Shown here: positions 20,620-33,014 of the stretch, in pieces
Layout of the letters: every line of letters begins with the position of its first letter
How positions within the stretch are numbered: position 1 is the first letter of the stretch
Assembly (NCBI GenBank): GCA_034231615.1
Contig: CM067317.1
Coordinates: forward strand, 17,870,264 to 17,934,263
Direction of reading: 5' to 3'
Source of the DNA: Meghimatium bilineatum
Lineage: Eukaryota > Mollusca > Gastropoda > Stylommatophora > Philomycidae
DNA: 64,000 bases
Notes under the pieces: model-generated
Told to the model about the DNA's origin: nothing
The model's database searches: none
What the model saw: the letters and a program-made list of their open reading frames with translations, nothing else
Translations under genes and position numbers: made by a program

Positions 20620-21090
20620 CGCAGATAGAACAAAACATGCGGAAAATTCCAACATAACAAAAAAAAACACCCTGACAATATATCTAGATACACCCTTGAC
20701 AACTCGCTATACACTGGAAGTGTGTTACCGTTGTCATTAGGTCAATACCTATCTTTTATTTATTTAGATTTTGAGTGTTCGGCCATTGTTGTATTTTCGT
20801 TAATGTTGTATTCAGGTATAGTAGTTTTATTTCATTCTCGTTCCCCTTCTCGAGAGAGTAGGAATTGACAGAAAAGCGTGGTGTTGCAAGAAACGATCAG
20901 AAAATATGTCTCAAAGTAAGAGAGAAGTGTTATCAATCAAAGTAGATCATGAATAGTCAGTTTCCGTAAGCTGAAGGGAATACTGAAGCTGAGATAGGTG
21001 CACCAATGGGCGCGTCAAAGGTGCCATGATTGTGATGTGTCGACTACGTCTCACACAAAATAAAGCATGCATATATTATTCTTCCTATTT
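20620..21090. other. AT-rich sequence without recognisable feature
   Basis: Nothing recognised. Confidence 0.4.
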
Positions 21091-21094
21091 TATT

Positions 21095-21345
21095 TTTGAG
21101 GTCGCCATTAAATAATTGATGATTGTTCCAGACAAATTTGCAGATATCCGTATATATCAATACTCCCCTACCCCGTACCGTTCACCAGATGAGAGCTCAC
21201 TAGAGAGAACATCTGTCGGTATAACATTGTGTGCCATTTTATTTTTCAAATCGTGATAGCATCGCACAGATGAGTAGAGCATGGTATCTCTACTCGCTAC
21301 AAGACATTCGTGTTTGTAATCGTGTCCTGCCACCGGTGTTCAATA
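21095..21345 (+). repeat. dispersed repeat, copy 2
   Basis: Homologous to 19655-19930 in the same orientation, about 1.44 kb away, and clearly diverged. Class unknown. Confidence 0.6.
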
Positions 21346-21915
21346 TTTTGCAGAAACACCGCATATAAAACACGTCTTGCACACATGCATTTCAAAGGAG
21401 TAAGTAGAACCAATTATCCGTAACAACATAGATATTCACAAAGATCAACCGAATGATTTCGATTCAAAAATTTTCACTCGTAAGCCACATTCAACATTCA
21501 AGAAAGTTCTTCAAGAATACATATAACTATAAACAAAATCGATACCCATCCTTACATATGAACTGAGCCATTTACATGAAACCAGGAACGAATACAATAC
21601 ACTTATGTATTTGTCAAGAGATATACAGATATGCTTCTGAATGTAAGTGCCAATCAGAAAGCCGTACTCTTTTCACAGAATGTTGCCGATTATCCAATAC
21701 AAAGACAACAGCGAATGGAAATAAACCAATTTTTGTGTGTGATAGAAAACACAAAATAACAACAATAGTTAGTGCACACTTTATCTAATAGACAGTCCTT
21801 AAATCGCAATACATTCTATAAGAAATATTATAAAAAAGTACGTATATAGATATTTGACCAGATACTGTTTGTCGTTGGAGCTAATATTAATGGTAAGGCC
21901 GATTCAAACACTTTC
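21346..21915. other. AT-rich sequence without recognisable feature
   Basis: An open frame at 21576-21788 contains several cysteines (ECKCQSESRTLFTECC) but no known pattern or splice support. Confidence 0.35.
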
Positions 21916-21919
21916 AGCA

Positions 21920-22310
21920 TTTGATTTGCATTGTATTACTTGGCTAATATATGTATTACTTGGTATTTGATTTAGGATTTTGCATTGTTACCTATGCGCT
22001 AACTTCAGCGCAAAATGAAAATGGATGTGATTTGACATGAAACTCGACATGTGATTTGAGAGTGTGCATATCTTTCTGTATTACATGATATTTGATTTGG
22101 AATTTATTGTACATATATTACTGTATTACTTGACATATGGTGTGAGAATACGCATAAATATCTGTATTACTTGCCATTTGATTGGGAATTGTGATCTATT
22201 TCTGTATTACTTGACATTTGATTTAGGATTGTGCATTTTTCTTTATTACTTAACATTTGAAATGGGATTGTGCAAATCCATCTGTGTTAAGTGACATTTG
22301 AAATATCTCG
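21920..22310 (+). repeat. diverged minisatellite, about 42-bp unit
   Basis: Units share TGTATTACTTGACATTTGAT and GGGATTGTGCAT variants. About eight copies of unequal length. Confidence 0.7.
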
Positions 22311-22314
22311 TCAT

Positions 22315-23020
22315 TCTTGATTAAATGTATTTGGTTAATTCAATGATATTTGTTTGTCGTTCGATGTGAAACAGCGACTTGGCGCTGGCTGTATATACAT
22401 CAACATATGCTGATGTTTTGAATAATAAGTATTTGTTGTTGTACATAAATCTGATCTCTGTTTTGGATTGCTTTTTAACTCTTTTTAATAAAAATAAAAA
22501 TATGAGGGCGGGCAAGGGAAGACTCACACGGAGATCAATAAATCAGAATAATAAAATGTTCATAATTATGAATTATTCAGAGTGATATAATATTCAGTGT
22601 TAATTCAGATAATATTCTAGGGATATACAAATGTAGCGCACATACAAGAGGTGCATGAGTATATCAGCTCTCAAATGTATCCAAGACATTCATTGTTTTT
22701 ATTATTTGTGTATGCGGGTGTTGTTATTGTGTCTTCTACATCTGACCATCGTAAATGACCCTGATAAGGTGCGCACATCATAATAAAGTAACGTGCACGG
22801 AATGCATCACTCCAAGTACATAATCCAGTCCTACATGTCTAAGAAAATTACCTCAAGTACCATCTCAAAATTGTTGCACATTAATGTTTCCTGTATGTCC
22901 AAACCGATTTATAATCAGTATGTATAGTTAAATTTTCGTAGTGAACGCAGGGTTTTCCATTTTATTCCTTGAAGAATTTTAGTTTCAGCTAGACATGGTT
23001 CCATATCTGTTGACATTATG
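22315..23020. other. AT-rich sequence without recognisable feature
   Basis: Nothing supportable. Confidence 0.4.
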
Positions 23021-23125
23021 TATTGTCTACTGTGAGAGTTTAACTTGTTGCCATGGGGTATTGTCTACTGTGAGAGTTTAACTTGTTGCCATGGGGTATT
23101 GTCTACTGTGAGAGTTTAACTTGTT
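23017..23125 (+). repeat. 43-bp tandem repeat, about 2.5 copies
   Basis: GTATTGTCTACTGTGAGAG plus TTTAACTTGTTGCCATGGG repeats with almost no differences. Confidence 0.88.
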
Positions 23126-23129
23126 GATT

Positions 23130-24000
23130 TCGTACAGAAAGAGTGAGAGAGAAGAATGTAATGACAATCATTTTTAATGTATATTCTATCCTCACTTCAG
23201 GCATACTTTGCTACTATATATTTTTATTTACGTTTGTGATTCATATGTATTCTGATTGGGTCTATACAGTCAAACCGTCAACGTACAGAGCACTGCAGAT
23301 GCAAGTGGTGTGAATATCTTTTGCACGACATCTATAACAATTCTGTCGTCTATGAGGAATAAACTCCTTCATGCGAGGCATATGTTACGCTCACATGATA
23401 CTTTTCTCTTCATCAAGCTTGACTCTCTTGAATGTCTTTCATTTACACAATTCATGATTTACAATATATATTTTATTTTAATTCCTTGCTGAACTAGTTT
23501 TACCACCACACTCTTTTCAGAAACTAACAACATCGTATTGAATAGTTGATGTTTCTTTACAGGTACATAGACTTTGATTACTGATTATTATTCTTGAGCT
23601 ACATAGTTCCGTGCTCTAATCGATACCGTCGGCAATCATCGCATTCTTCTCTTAAGATAAATAACACGTCAATTTAAAAACTGGAGAAAAATGTAGTCAA
23701 TAATAAGCACCTTCTGTATATAAAATAAATATTGAAATATCAACTTTAGACACGTATCATGCATATCAATGAAATTCTATAAACAGCAAAAAATAAAGGA
23801 TTGTTCATTGATGAATCAATATGTCAGTAAGTAGATATATATGTTTTAAAATACTTCTGTTAGCAAAAAAGATGGTTGCTAAAGTTTGATCAATAACTTG
23901 ATTTGATTAATGACACTTCTTAAATTCAACATAGAAATTGGAAGCAGATGGATTGAAATTTTGTTTCTTGAAAAGCCAGAGCTGTCTTTTCATACATTTT
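23130..24000. other. AT-rich sequence without recognisable feature
   Basis: A 78-codon frame at 23256-23492 is not recognised. No tandem structure. Confidence 0.35.
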
Positions 24001-24009
24001 TACAGGCAG

Positions 24010-24720
24010 CGAGAAGGACCCACATGTACTACGTAGTATGCGAGCACTACTCACATGTTCTACTGAGTGTGCGAGCAGCACTCATATATGCTACTGGATG
24101 TGCGAGCACCAATCACGTGTGCTAACTAGTATACGAGCACATTTAATACTGAGTATGCAAGTACCATCAAATGTAATACTGAGTGTGTTAAGACCTCTCG
24201 CATGTGCGTGTGCGAGAACAGTTCCCATGTGCTACTGATTATGCGACTACCCCTCACATGTGCTACCGAGTATACGAACACAGCTCACATTTAATACTGA
24301 GTATGCGTGCTCCGATATCATACAATACTGAGTGTGCGAGGACTGCTCCATGTTCTTTTGAGTGTGCGAGCACCGCTCCCATGTACTACTGAGTGTGTGA
24401 GAACCACTTTCATGTTCTACTGAGTAAGAGAGCACCACTCACATGTAAAACTAAGTGTGCCAGCACCGCTCACATGTACTAATGCGTAAGCGAACACCGC
24501 TCACATGTACTAATGCGTAAGCGAGCACCGCTCACATGTACTAATGCGTAAGCGAGCACCGCTCACATTTAATACTAAGTGTGTGAGCACCATTCACATG
24601 TACTACGGGATATTTCCAGAACCGCTAACATGTACTAATGAATATGAGAACACAGTTCACATGTACTGCTGAGTGTGCGAGCACCGCTCACTTATATTAT
24701 TGGATATGCGAGCACAATAA
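24010..24720 (+). repeat. minisatellite, about 35-bp unit, about 20 copies
   Basis: Units share CTCACATGTACTACTGAGTG and TGCGAGCACC with many substitutions and small indels. A more uniform block (TAATGCGTAAGCGAGCACCG) occupies about 24476-24570 and must be a newer expansion. Overlapping short frames are by-products. Confidence 0.85.
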
Positions 24721-24724
24721 CATA

Positions 24725-25618
24725 CAACATGAATGGGAAATTGAAAGAGCATGTGCAGGTAAACAATAAAATTGGATATATAACTATCTCTATTGGACGG
24801 AACACACCTCTATCCCCTCTTAATTTACTCATAGCCGTGGATAGTAATACTATATGTTCCGGTTTGCACAAAAAGAGTCAATTATAAAAGTACTTTCTCA
24901 GGACTCGAGCAGCAGATGCCATTACCAGAGTTCCATGATGCTCGATGCCAATTGGATGGAACCGAATGCTCTATGGGTTGTCATATTAAGACAGCAGCAA
25001 GCGACATAATACACTGATATTTTCATGAGCAGTTATGCGAGTAATCATACAATTAGATCAGCTTTTCTTTATCTTCCTTCGTTCTCACTCTCATGTTGGT
25101 TAGTAAGATGTTAACCAGAGAACGGTATTCGTTGTGTTATAGTTAACAGATTGGATGCAATATCTGCATTCTTCAACGTTCCCCATCTGACTCCAATATG
25201 ACTTTTGAACCACTTTACCCGTCTATGGAATATACAGCAAAATCCACACTAAGCCTCTTTAGACGCCTCTTGCGGCTGCATGTCAGTTTACAGTTATGCT
25301 AATTTTTGATTCCCTATTACGCCACTGGAAACACACGTGCGACACAAGTTCACAATGTATTTATACATCCGAAAATGTATTCAGATTTCTAGATCATTAT
25401 AAAGCATCAAACAGTTCACTACACGCTATACAATGTGCCATGTACAATACTGTTATCATTGACATCCATCAGAAAATATGTTTTCTGCTTTACAAAACAG
25501 ATATCACTCGTTAACACGTGGACGTTACTCTTTAAATGGATGTTACGAGATGATGCAACCACTGACGTTTCAAATCGTGTCTAGTTCACTTAATATTATT
25601 TTACTATAGAGATTCATA
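24725..25618. other. AT-rich sequence without recognisable feature
   Basis: No gene, RNA or repeat recognised. The 72-codon frame at 25296-25514 resembles nothing known. Confidence 0.35.
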
Positions 25619-25621
25619 TAA

Positions 25622-25820
25622 TATGGTCTGGGTATAGTGGGCCACTTGATATAACTTTAATTTAGTTGGCCACTTGATATAACTGTAATTTAGTGGGCCA
25701 CTTGATATAACTGTAATTTAGTGGGCCACTTGATATAACTTTAATTTAGTGGGCCACTCGATATAACTTTAATTTAGTTGGCCACTTGATATAACTTTAA
25801 TTTAGTTGGCCACGTGATAT
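25622..25820 (+). repeat. 28-bp minisatellite, left arm
   Basis: About seven units of GGGCCACTTGATATAACTTT plus AATTTAGT. Decayed units continue to about 26030. A related arm resumes at 27428 beyond an inserted hAT element. Confidence 0.92.
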
Positions 25821-26204
25821 AATTTAAGAGAACGTTTCACCATCGGTATCAGAAACAATGCAGATCTACAGCAAATTGCAATGAAACGAGAGACATGGAA
25901 ATTAATGACATGCACCCTATATGCCGTCTTTGATCCTAGAGGAATAACTAACTAACTAACTTGATATACTTTTAGTGGCCACGATATAACTGTAATTTAG
26001 TTTTTTACTTGCTATACGTTTAGTTTAGTTCATAGGTTCCCAAACATTTTCAGGCCACCGCCCCCTTTGAATGGCATATATATTGTATCGCCCCCACCCT
26101 CCATTACAACATTTTCCTGCAGAAGTTTGATATTTCAACGTAGATAGTAACTAATGATAAATTGCTACTTATGCCGTTAAACTAAATTAAAGGTTTAGAG
26201 AACA

Positions 26205-26395
26205 CAGTCACAACAGGCAAAATTAAAGGCAATAGAGACAGAGGGAGACAACGTGAGGAAATATTAGACAGTTTGACAACCTGGCACAGCAAGGAAACAA
26301 CAACTACCTTGATACATAATACTGTGGACAAAGAGCTGTGGAGAGACATGACCGCCTACGCCAGCGGACATGGCACCTGATGATGATGGTGATGA
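26205..26395 (+). pseudogene. non-LTR retrotransposon C-terminal tail
   Basis: Reads TTGKIKGNRDRGRQREEILD, then SLTTWHSKETTTTLIHNTVD and KELWRDMTAYASGHGT with two stops, followed by a TGATGATGATGG run. It is the last ~60 codons of a LINE ORF and its simple tail, nearly intact in frame. A second copy lies at 46755-46900. It sits inside the hAT element and so inserted later than that element. Confidence 0.82.
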
Positions 26396-26689
26396 CGTTA
26401 AATCATTGAACAAATATTAGTCACTACGTGTTTCATCTTGAACACAGTTATTGCTATACGAATTTTCAAGGCACATAACCCATATGTAAAGATGGTAAAG
26501 TGTATACTCGAGTAAAATTATGAAACGTTTCATACAATGTTTTAATATGACATTTCTGAATACATATTAAAATAGTACACTACATTAGTAAGAATCTTAT
26601 TGCAATAATTATAACACCATCAAATATATTACACAATTATTCATCGCGAACTTACAGAGTAACAATACAAAGCAAAAATTACAAATTAA

Positions 26690-27380
26690 TATGAGTAATG
26701 AGCCTGATGCGCTTTAAACAGTTTTATTATATCTGTTTCAACTGTCGTTAAAAAAACAGCTGCAAATCGCCACGCTCAGTTATATGTATCCGGTCCCTTC
26801 TCTTAGACAATAAATTCGCTACATCATTAAACCGACAAATAGGAAGATGGAAATGCAATTAATAATTGCTGCACTATTTCCCATAAAGCAGGGTAGAGTG
26901 TTAGTATTAATTTCTGAAGACAGAACTTTTGATGTCCACTACATAATTTTAATTTTATATCGTCATTTTTTGAGAATTATATGAGTTCCTCTTCTAAATC
27001 TAATGATCCTGGTGTGTGTACATGTGAGAAATGATCTAGATTTCAATTTGGTCTTTTTATGTTTACAATACCCTTTAATAGCTTATTGAAGTCAGAATGG
27101 AGAGAGAACCTTCAAGTGTTGGCGGTAGGTAAGTAAGTCTTCCTGTTTGAGAGACACTGCTGATAAATTTGAAAAGTGCTAAAATTTTCTAAGTTTCCTC
27201 CAAAAACAGAAATAACGGTTTTTTATATTTTAAATTCAATTAATCACATTGTAATTTTAGATTGACTTCATTAAATGTTTTATAAAGGCCTGTCAAATAA
27301 GCGATGTCATTTATGGATGTACGCAGGCTGGCTGTCAATCTGCCGTCTCTATTTTCCTCACCCCTACTTTCGTAGACTGC
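26690..27380 (-). pseudogene. hAT transposase relic, C-terminal half
   Basis: Read from right to left the minus strand gives IAYLTGLYKTFNEVNLKLQ, then LTYLPPTLEGSLSIL, FNKLLKGIVNIK, HTPGSLDLEEELI, YPALWEIVQQLLIAFPSSYL and KAHQAHYS, with frameshifts and stops between. These match, in order, the helical region and C-terminal dimerisation domain of hAT transposases of the ZBED5/SCAND3-like group. The N-terminal BED finger and the first catalytic region are absent. The family is recognised by pattern, not by a search. Confidence 0.75.
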
Positions 27381-27427
27381 TTCAGAGCCACCTGGTGGGT
27401 TAGTACCGCTCACTTTGGGATCCTGTA

Positions 27428-27592
27428 GTTCAGTGGGTCACTTGATACATTAGTTCAATGTGTCGCTTGATACAACATTAGTTCAGTGGGTCACTAGATA
27501 AATTAGTTCAGTGTGTCATTTGATACAACATTAGTTTAGTGGGTCACTTGACATAACTTTAATTTAGTGTCTCACTTGATACACGTTTAACA
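27428..27592 (+). repeat. 28-bp minisatellite, right arm
   Basis: Units share TTCAGTGGGTCACTTGATAC with ACATTAGTT variants. They are related to the left arm at 25622-25820 but more diverged. Confidence 0.75.
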
Positions 27593-27599
27593 CACACAT

Positions 27600-28335
27600 A
27601 TATCTTGATGGACACGAAAAAGCAAATCATAAGTAAGAGTGCACAACATTAAAAAATGGAAACATCAATATACAGAATAATACCAAGAAAAAGGTGGATT
27701 GAAGGAGTTACCAGCATTCTGACACCGCACCGTATTAATGCATATAACGCGACCAAACTCAAAATTAGCTCGAAAACCGATCGTCATTCAGTCCTGCTAC
27801 TTCCCACATCATAAGCAGATAAACGACAATAGATAGATCCAAAAACAACTGTTTTATAGTGTGCTTCATACGGGTCAGGTGAACAGAACGATAGTTTTCA
27901 CATAATCTCTCAAATTGTCCCTAAAGTGCTTCGAAATCACATATTGTGTCGCTCAGAAACGCCCAGTGTGTGGAAGCACAACCAGTAAACCTATTTGAAT
28001 CTCCGACATGCATCAATTAGTGATGGTACGGAGAAAACAGTTTTCCCGAAAAATCAGAACACATAGACGTCGAATTATGATTAAACGTGTCCCAAATCTG
28101 GCACAAAATTATATGTCAGCATTGGGTATTTCAGTAATCTCCGCACAAACCAGTGTGATGCAACAATAAACGTCTGAAACTGTTGTAATATGCGTCTGCG
28201 ATGGACGGATATTACATATATCAAAAGGTGCAACTATACTTAGAAGATTAGCATAATGTGTGTGATCATTCACATGGAAGGAGCTCTGGCATGTCGCTGC
28301 ATCAGTTAAGTTATTGAACTGTTTTATTCTCATAT
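27600..28335. other. unrecognised sequence
   Basis: A plus-strand frame near 28030-28165 (RRRIMIKRVPNLAQNYMSAL) has a vaguely helix-turn-helix look but could not be tied to a transposase. No other feature. Confidence 0.3.
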
Positions 28336-28339
28336 ATTA

Positions 28340-28720
28340 CCATTATCTGCTCATGTTCTCTTCCTGCTGTTTTCTCTTCCTCGTCTGCTTCTGCCATTTT
28401 GGCCTCTCTCTCACCTCTCTCCCACCTGATCTATCGTACATCTCATTTTGCTATTCCCTTACTTTATGATTGTTTGTCTGTAATATTCAGCCTCTGTTGC
28501 ACTTTTGAGGTAAGTATATTTAATTTACTTTTAATTTACTTACTACTATATCTTTTCCTTTTTCCATCTCACTTTCTTCAGTCTACTTTTCCCTCCCTAC
28601 TTACTACTATCTTCTCCCCATACCTTCTTCTCTTCTATCATGCTGCCACATCTGTGCTTCATCCAAAATCTATCTGCTATTGCCACTTCTCCTCCTTTTT
28701 ATAACCGTATTTGTCTCCAT
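28340..28720 (+). other. pyrimidine-rich tract
   Basis: About 380 bases of the plus strand are dominated by C and T (runs such as CTCTCTCACCTCTCTCCC). The 101-codon frame at 28399-28704 is rich in S, L, F and P as this composition dictates, and is not persuasive as a gene. Confidence 0.55.
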
Positions 28721-28724
28721 GTAA

Positions 28725-29645
28725 GATTTGTTTTATTGTGGTCGTTTGTGGGTCCTGATGAAGGCTTATTAGTCAAACGGTCGTCGGTCCCTGTATCTGG
28801 TTGTTAGGTTGTTGCATGTTTATTTTGGTAACACATCTACCTATTTTTGTATATCTTGACATTTGTCATGTGTTACTCCCGCCACCTACTTCCTGTTTAG
28901 GGATGTTACCCTACACTGGAACATTTATCCCTTGGTTTAAAGTTAAAACAGTTCATGCCAGTGTGGTTGTCGTCTACACATCATGTCAAGCAATACTGCG
29001 TTGCATCGTTAAAAGTTAAAACAGTCATGTCAATATTGTATCACTCAAAATTACGTCCAATAAAATTAGTGTCTGCAAAACGTATATCATGTACACTCCA
29101 CTTTGAAAAAATGTTGCCAATGATAGGTCTAACCTGACTTAATCAAACACGTGTGCCTTCTCATTCGCCTAATTACTAAATCAATTCTTTCTTTCCTTCT
29201 GCTCCTGCAATTTATTTCCAAGACATATTGTGCGTAATACAATGCGATCGATGACCTCTGCTCATTATAACTAGCTTATCAAAAACCGCTGCTTAATTCA
29301 TATTACATATATAGGTCATTATTTCATTGTCAAATTATGTCTATAGAAAATAATCTTTTCAGAGCAGTAATAAGTTAAACGAGATTGAATCGATATGTAT
29401 TGTTGTCTTACTTTCTTTAGTAAAGGCGTAATGTGTTTTTAACTATTAACAAAACGTTCGTTTCATTTCTTCCTTGATTAAGCCGTTATTAGGTCGGTGA
29501 TGAAATGCGGTTCTTTCGACAAAGGTTTAGCTGTGGCAACTTAGACCAGCTGTTCTGCTGACATATGATGTGTAGGAGATGGTATATTTTCATATTTATT
29601 CTCATAATTCTGCACTTTTAGATATACATTTCTTTAGTAATATGT
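28725..29645. other. AT-rich sequence without recognisable feature
   Basis: Nothing supportable on either strand before the LINE fragment. Confidence 0.35.
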
Positions 29646-29649
29646 TAAT

Positions 29650-30335
29650 TTCTACCGTTAAGTTTGATGCATTGTACATTATGGGGATTATATTTAGTTT
29701 ATATCAAAACCAGCAAGCAGCCATGGAAGCACACAGTGAAACATCTGATTGGTTCAGCGTGGAAAAAGAAGACAGACAAGATTATGTTCTATCGCCATTT
29801 TTCTTCAACATATTTGCATATAAAATAATGGAGAATGTAAATAAGTCACTAACGGAGAAATAACTTCGACACACTCAACATCAGAGATTACGAGATACCA
29901 AAAGTACGATCTACTGACAATGCAACATTATTGGAACACAGTCAATCAGGTCTCGAACACCTCATATACTATATGAAAGAACATAATAAACACAAAATCT
30001 ATTTCTGAATGGAAACAAGACCAAAATTATAACAAATGACAAAACCACTAGCAAGTTCTCAATCAGTATCACCAACAGCGAATTAGAAAGAGTCACTTGA
30101 AAGAATACCTTGGTTCTCTTATCAAAAGTAGCAGTGATTGCTATTAAAAATTCAGAAGAAGGAGGGTGGCAATCGCGTCAAAGAAGCTGATAAAAATAAA
30201 AACATATGGATGAGCAGCTACAAAACAACACAATTATCACTTCTAAGAACTTGTATATTCCCGGTGGTAATACATGTATGTAAATTCTCAAGATCAACAG
30301 AAGTTTCAATATTCTGCTATGACTGCTAGATCCTG
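29650..30335 (+). pseudogene. non-LTR retrotransposon reverse-transcriptase fragment
   Basis: The frame ending at 29863 reads IIFSLYQNQQAAMEAHSETS, then DWFSVEKEDRQDYVLSPFFF and NIFAYKIM. It aligns with the reverse-transcriptase block whose usual form has SLYxNQQA and RQGCVLSPFLFN. After a frameshift come DYEIPKVRSTDNATLLEHSQ and GLEHLIYYMKEH. The catalytic YADD is replaced by STDN. Further shifts lead through a YLGSLI-like block to LSLLRTCIFPVV. It covers the palm and thumb of one LINE protein and is dead. Confidence 0.85.
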
Positions 30336-30339
30336 TTCA

Positions 30340-30810
30340 GGATATGCTACCTGATAATGATGACCTTATGGGTAACATGTTATGAGTGTCCGTATGACAA
30401 TTTAATCAAAACGAACTATTCTTTTTTATAAGTTCTTAAAGTAATTTAATAGTTACCAAAAGTATATGTATATAAAATGGTATCTTTGTTTTGAGAGCAT
30501 GCTTTTGCCTGACTATCTGAATTGCGACTTCCATTGGAATTGATGGCCGGATGCTTTTGCATAAACATTTTAACATTCGCATTTGATGGGAACGCAACTC
30601 ACCATACGAAATATCATTTTATTGACAATATTGTGGTAGCATGTCAACTTGAACAATTACCTCCATTACTTTGTATAGTCACGACTATTATTTAACCAAA
30701 ATGGACAAACGTTAGCTGCCGAAAAGACAAATCTCAATAGAACAGTTAATTTTTATTCCTTTATAAAGTTTTTTCTTTTAGATATAACATTGTGTATACA
30801 TCAATCATAT
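30340..30810. other. AT-rich sequence without recognisable feature
   Basis: Nothing recognised. Confidence 0.4.
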
Positions 30811-30814
30811 GCCA

Positions 30815-31390
30815 TGCCAAATGGCGTAGGCGATCATGTTTCTCCACGACTCCCTGTCTCTTGTGTTGTCAATAAGCTCTTTTGGTAAACTTCTACCGTG
30901 CCACAATATTAGTCCATCTAGCAACTTTTCTCTTTGACGTCCCATATTTCTTCTCCCCCATGATCGTTCCAGTGGTTATTTTAAGTGTTCAAGCTGTGTT
31001 CTTCTAAGCAAATGCCCTATACACATTGACTGTCTGCCCCTAATGTTTGATCTTTTAACGCAAGGCTCAATGAGAACATCTGCATTAGTTTCCTTATCTG
31101 CTCATGGTATTATCATCATTCTTCTCATAAACCACATCTCTGTAGTCTCTAATTCGCTTTGAATTTGTTTGTTTACAGTCCATGCTTCACATCAATAAAA
31201 ACGAATTGGTTCGATATAACATCTTAGCACTCGAATATTCGGGTCTGCATTTATAATCCTCCATTGCGCAAAATGGTTCTCATTTTCTGGAATGCTGATG
31301 TGGCTTGTGCCGTTCGCCTCTTTATCTCACTTGAGCATCTATCTTCTGATGTTAACATTGTTCCAAGATATTTCACTTTTTTAACCTGTG
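30815..31390 (-). pseudogene. non-LTR retrotransposon, C-terminal half
   Basis: Minus-strand frames read KVKKVKYLGTMLTSEDRCSS, EIKRRTAQATSAFQKMRTIL, then a region with stops, and finally a block equivalent to WRxMIAYAxxHG at the low-coordinate end. The YLGT-x-LTSDG, IK-R-I and terminal blocks are typical of LINE proteins after the polymerase domain. The end resembles 26205-26395, so they may belong to one family. Several stops and frameshifts are present. Confidence 0.75.
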
Positions 31391-31394
31391 TTAA

Positions 31395-32520
31395 ATTTGT
31401 TTAATAAGGTATACACATGCATTTATTGCGACCAATATTTGTATGTTGTCGTTGCTTACTTTCGTTCTATGAACGTAAGTCGCTACTCAAATAAAGTTAG
31501 AATCCACCGATTTAGAGAGATCCACTGATTATGTACTTCCTTTGGGAAGAAGTGAAATCAAACATATTCGTTCTGGTGTCTATTTTTTTAAAATTATGTA
31601 ACATGGTTTTCCAAAGTATATCTTCTAGTCGCGAACACTAATGTACTTGGTCACACTGAAACAATAGCAATTGCTTTTATATCTCACGTGTCTTATGTGT
31701 TTCTGTATTCATTACGATGTGTAATTACAGTAATGGTCATACTTTTATGTCTAGTTATACATCTAGTTATATATCTAGTTTATGTCTGGCCATGCTTTTT
31801 AAATCTAATCTTCGTGCTAATTAAACCTAACCTGGCTATGTACTTTGTTCACTACGGAACATCGCGATGTCATATGTGTGCGATCCGAAAAAGTCAACAC
31901 AGATTCCCATATAGTGGTGTTGCATACTGTGATATATTGTATATTTATTTAAATGATGATGCAGTTTGACTTCCAACATAAACACAATCTATGGAAACAT
32001 TGTTCTCGAAACTTGTTGCTGCTGGTGTTATTTTATATCAGTATATTTAGGTACGTAAAAAAGCTCATGAGAAACATCTTCCCTACCTGCACACATTAAA
32101 CAATATCATCACCTGTACTTTCTGGGTATTTGAGCTAACAAACACAACTTTACTGATAGAGTATCGTTAACATTAGTGACACACAAGAGTTGCCATTTTA
32201 TGGAACTGCCACCGTATACACAACAAGAAAACTATTGCAATAAAAAAAAAGCTACTACACGTTCAGCTATTGACCACAGTAAAATGTATTCAGGAGCTGA
32301 GCATAAATTAGGTCAAGAATCGCTTGTCAATTATTTACCACGTCCTCTCCACCATGTCAACAATTGTCATTAATTCAGGAACCCAGTGTTTAGTTCTGTC
32401 TGTCAAATATTGTAACCCTCTCTTACAACACGATTTTTAGTCGAAAAATTAGGAAAAAGCAACCGTTACTTTTTTCTTAATTTGATTTATTTCTCAAATT
32501 CACACCATTTAAACTTTACT
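31395..32520. other. AT-rich sequence without recognisable feature
   Basis: A 93-codon hydrophobic frame at 31688-31969 could be read as membrane-like but lacks support. Confidence 0.35.
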
Positions 32521-32523
32521 TTA

Positions 32524-32614
32524 ACTTTTGTAAACCCCACCCCCCTACCACTTTTCCAACAACTCTCAAACTTATGCAGCTTGCCCACCCCCAATTCTTG
32601 ATGTAATATATGGA
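32524..32614 (+). repeat. possible G/C-run repeat terminus
   Basis: Two short C-rich runs are followed by GATGTAATATATGGACATCC, similar to the terminus of the family at 33506-34091. Confidence 0.35.
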
Positions 32615-33014
32615 CATCCTTAAAATTACACACCAACGAGTGGATCTGACAGTAGAACGAGATGGAAGGTGGAGGTAAATATTTCAGGTAAATTTTACAG
32701 GTATGTGTGTTCGGTAATCATGGATGTTTATCAAACAGCAACATAAATAAACTGTTTGCAGACAATTAGGTTTGGTATTGATATAAATTTATGCAAAAGA
32801 AAGAAGAAAGAGCGACATCAAACAATTAATTAAACTTTATAAAAGAAACCAGCTTAAATAAATATCGTTCAAGTAGGCAATTATATTATTTAGCAGAGAG
32901 TTTCTATTATTGTGATTTGATTCTATGGTGCATGTTTCTATGGATTTATTATATTATTCTAATTCACAGGAATTTCTATTAGAAACAGATTTTCGGTTGT
33001 GTGTTTTGTTCTGT

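Larger units (their letters stand above)
26031..27428 (-). mobile_element. decayed hAT transposon splitting the 28-bp array
   Basis: The left end CATAGGTTCCCAAAC and the right end, read inward as TACAGGATCCCAAAG, form imperfect terminal inverted repeats like those of many hAT elements. The flanks offer GTTTAGTT and GTTCAGTG as a possible imperfect 8-bp target duplication, although both lie in repeat units. The interior carries a minus-strand hAT transposase relic and a plus-strand LINE tail insertion. Confidence 0.6.

Noticed and set aside
24010-24720. Array of ~35-bp units considered as a CRISPR-like array
   Set aside because: The whole unit is repeated and diverges evenly; there are no conserved repeats separated by unique spacers, and the genome is eukaryotic.
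28030-28165. Helix-turn-helix-like RRRIMIKRVPNLAQNYMSAL as a Tc1/mariner transposase
   Set aside because: No DDE motifs, inverted ends or TA duplication could be found; too short to claim.
28399-28704. 101-codon frame with a GTAAGT in the middle
   Set aside because: Its composition is dictated by a pyrimidine-rich tract and the splice signals are expected by chance there.
31688-31969. 93-codon hydrophobic frame as a membrane protein
   Set aside because: AT-rich DNA readily gives hydrophobic frames; there is no repeat, domain, start context or splice support.
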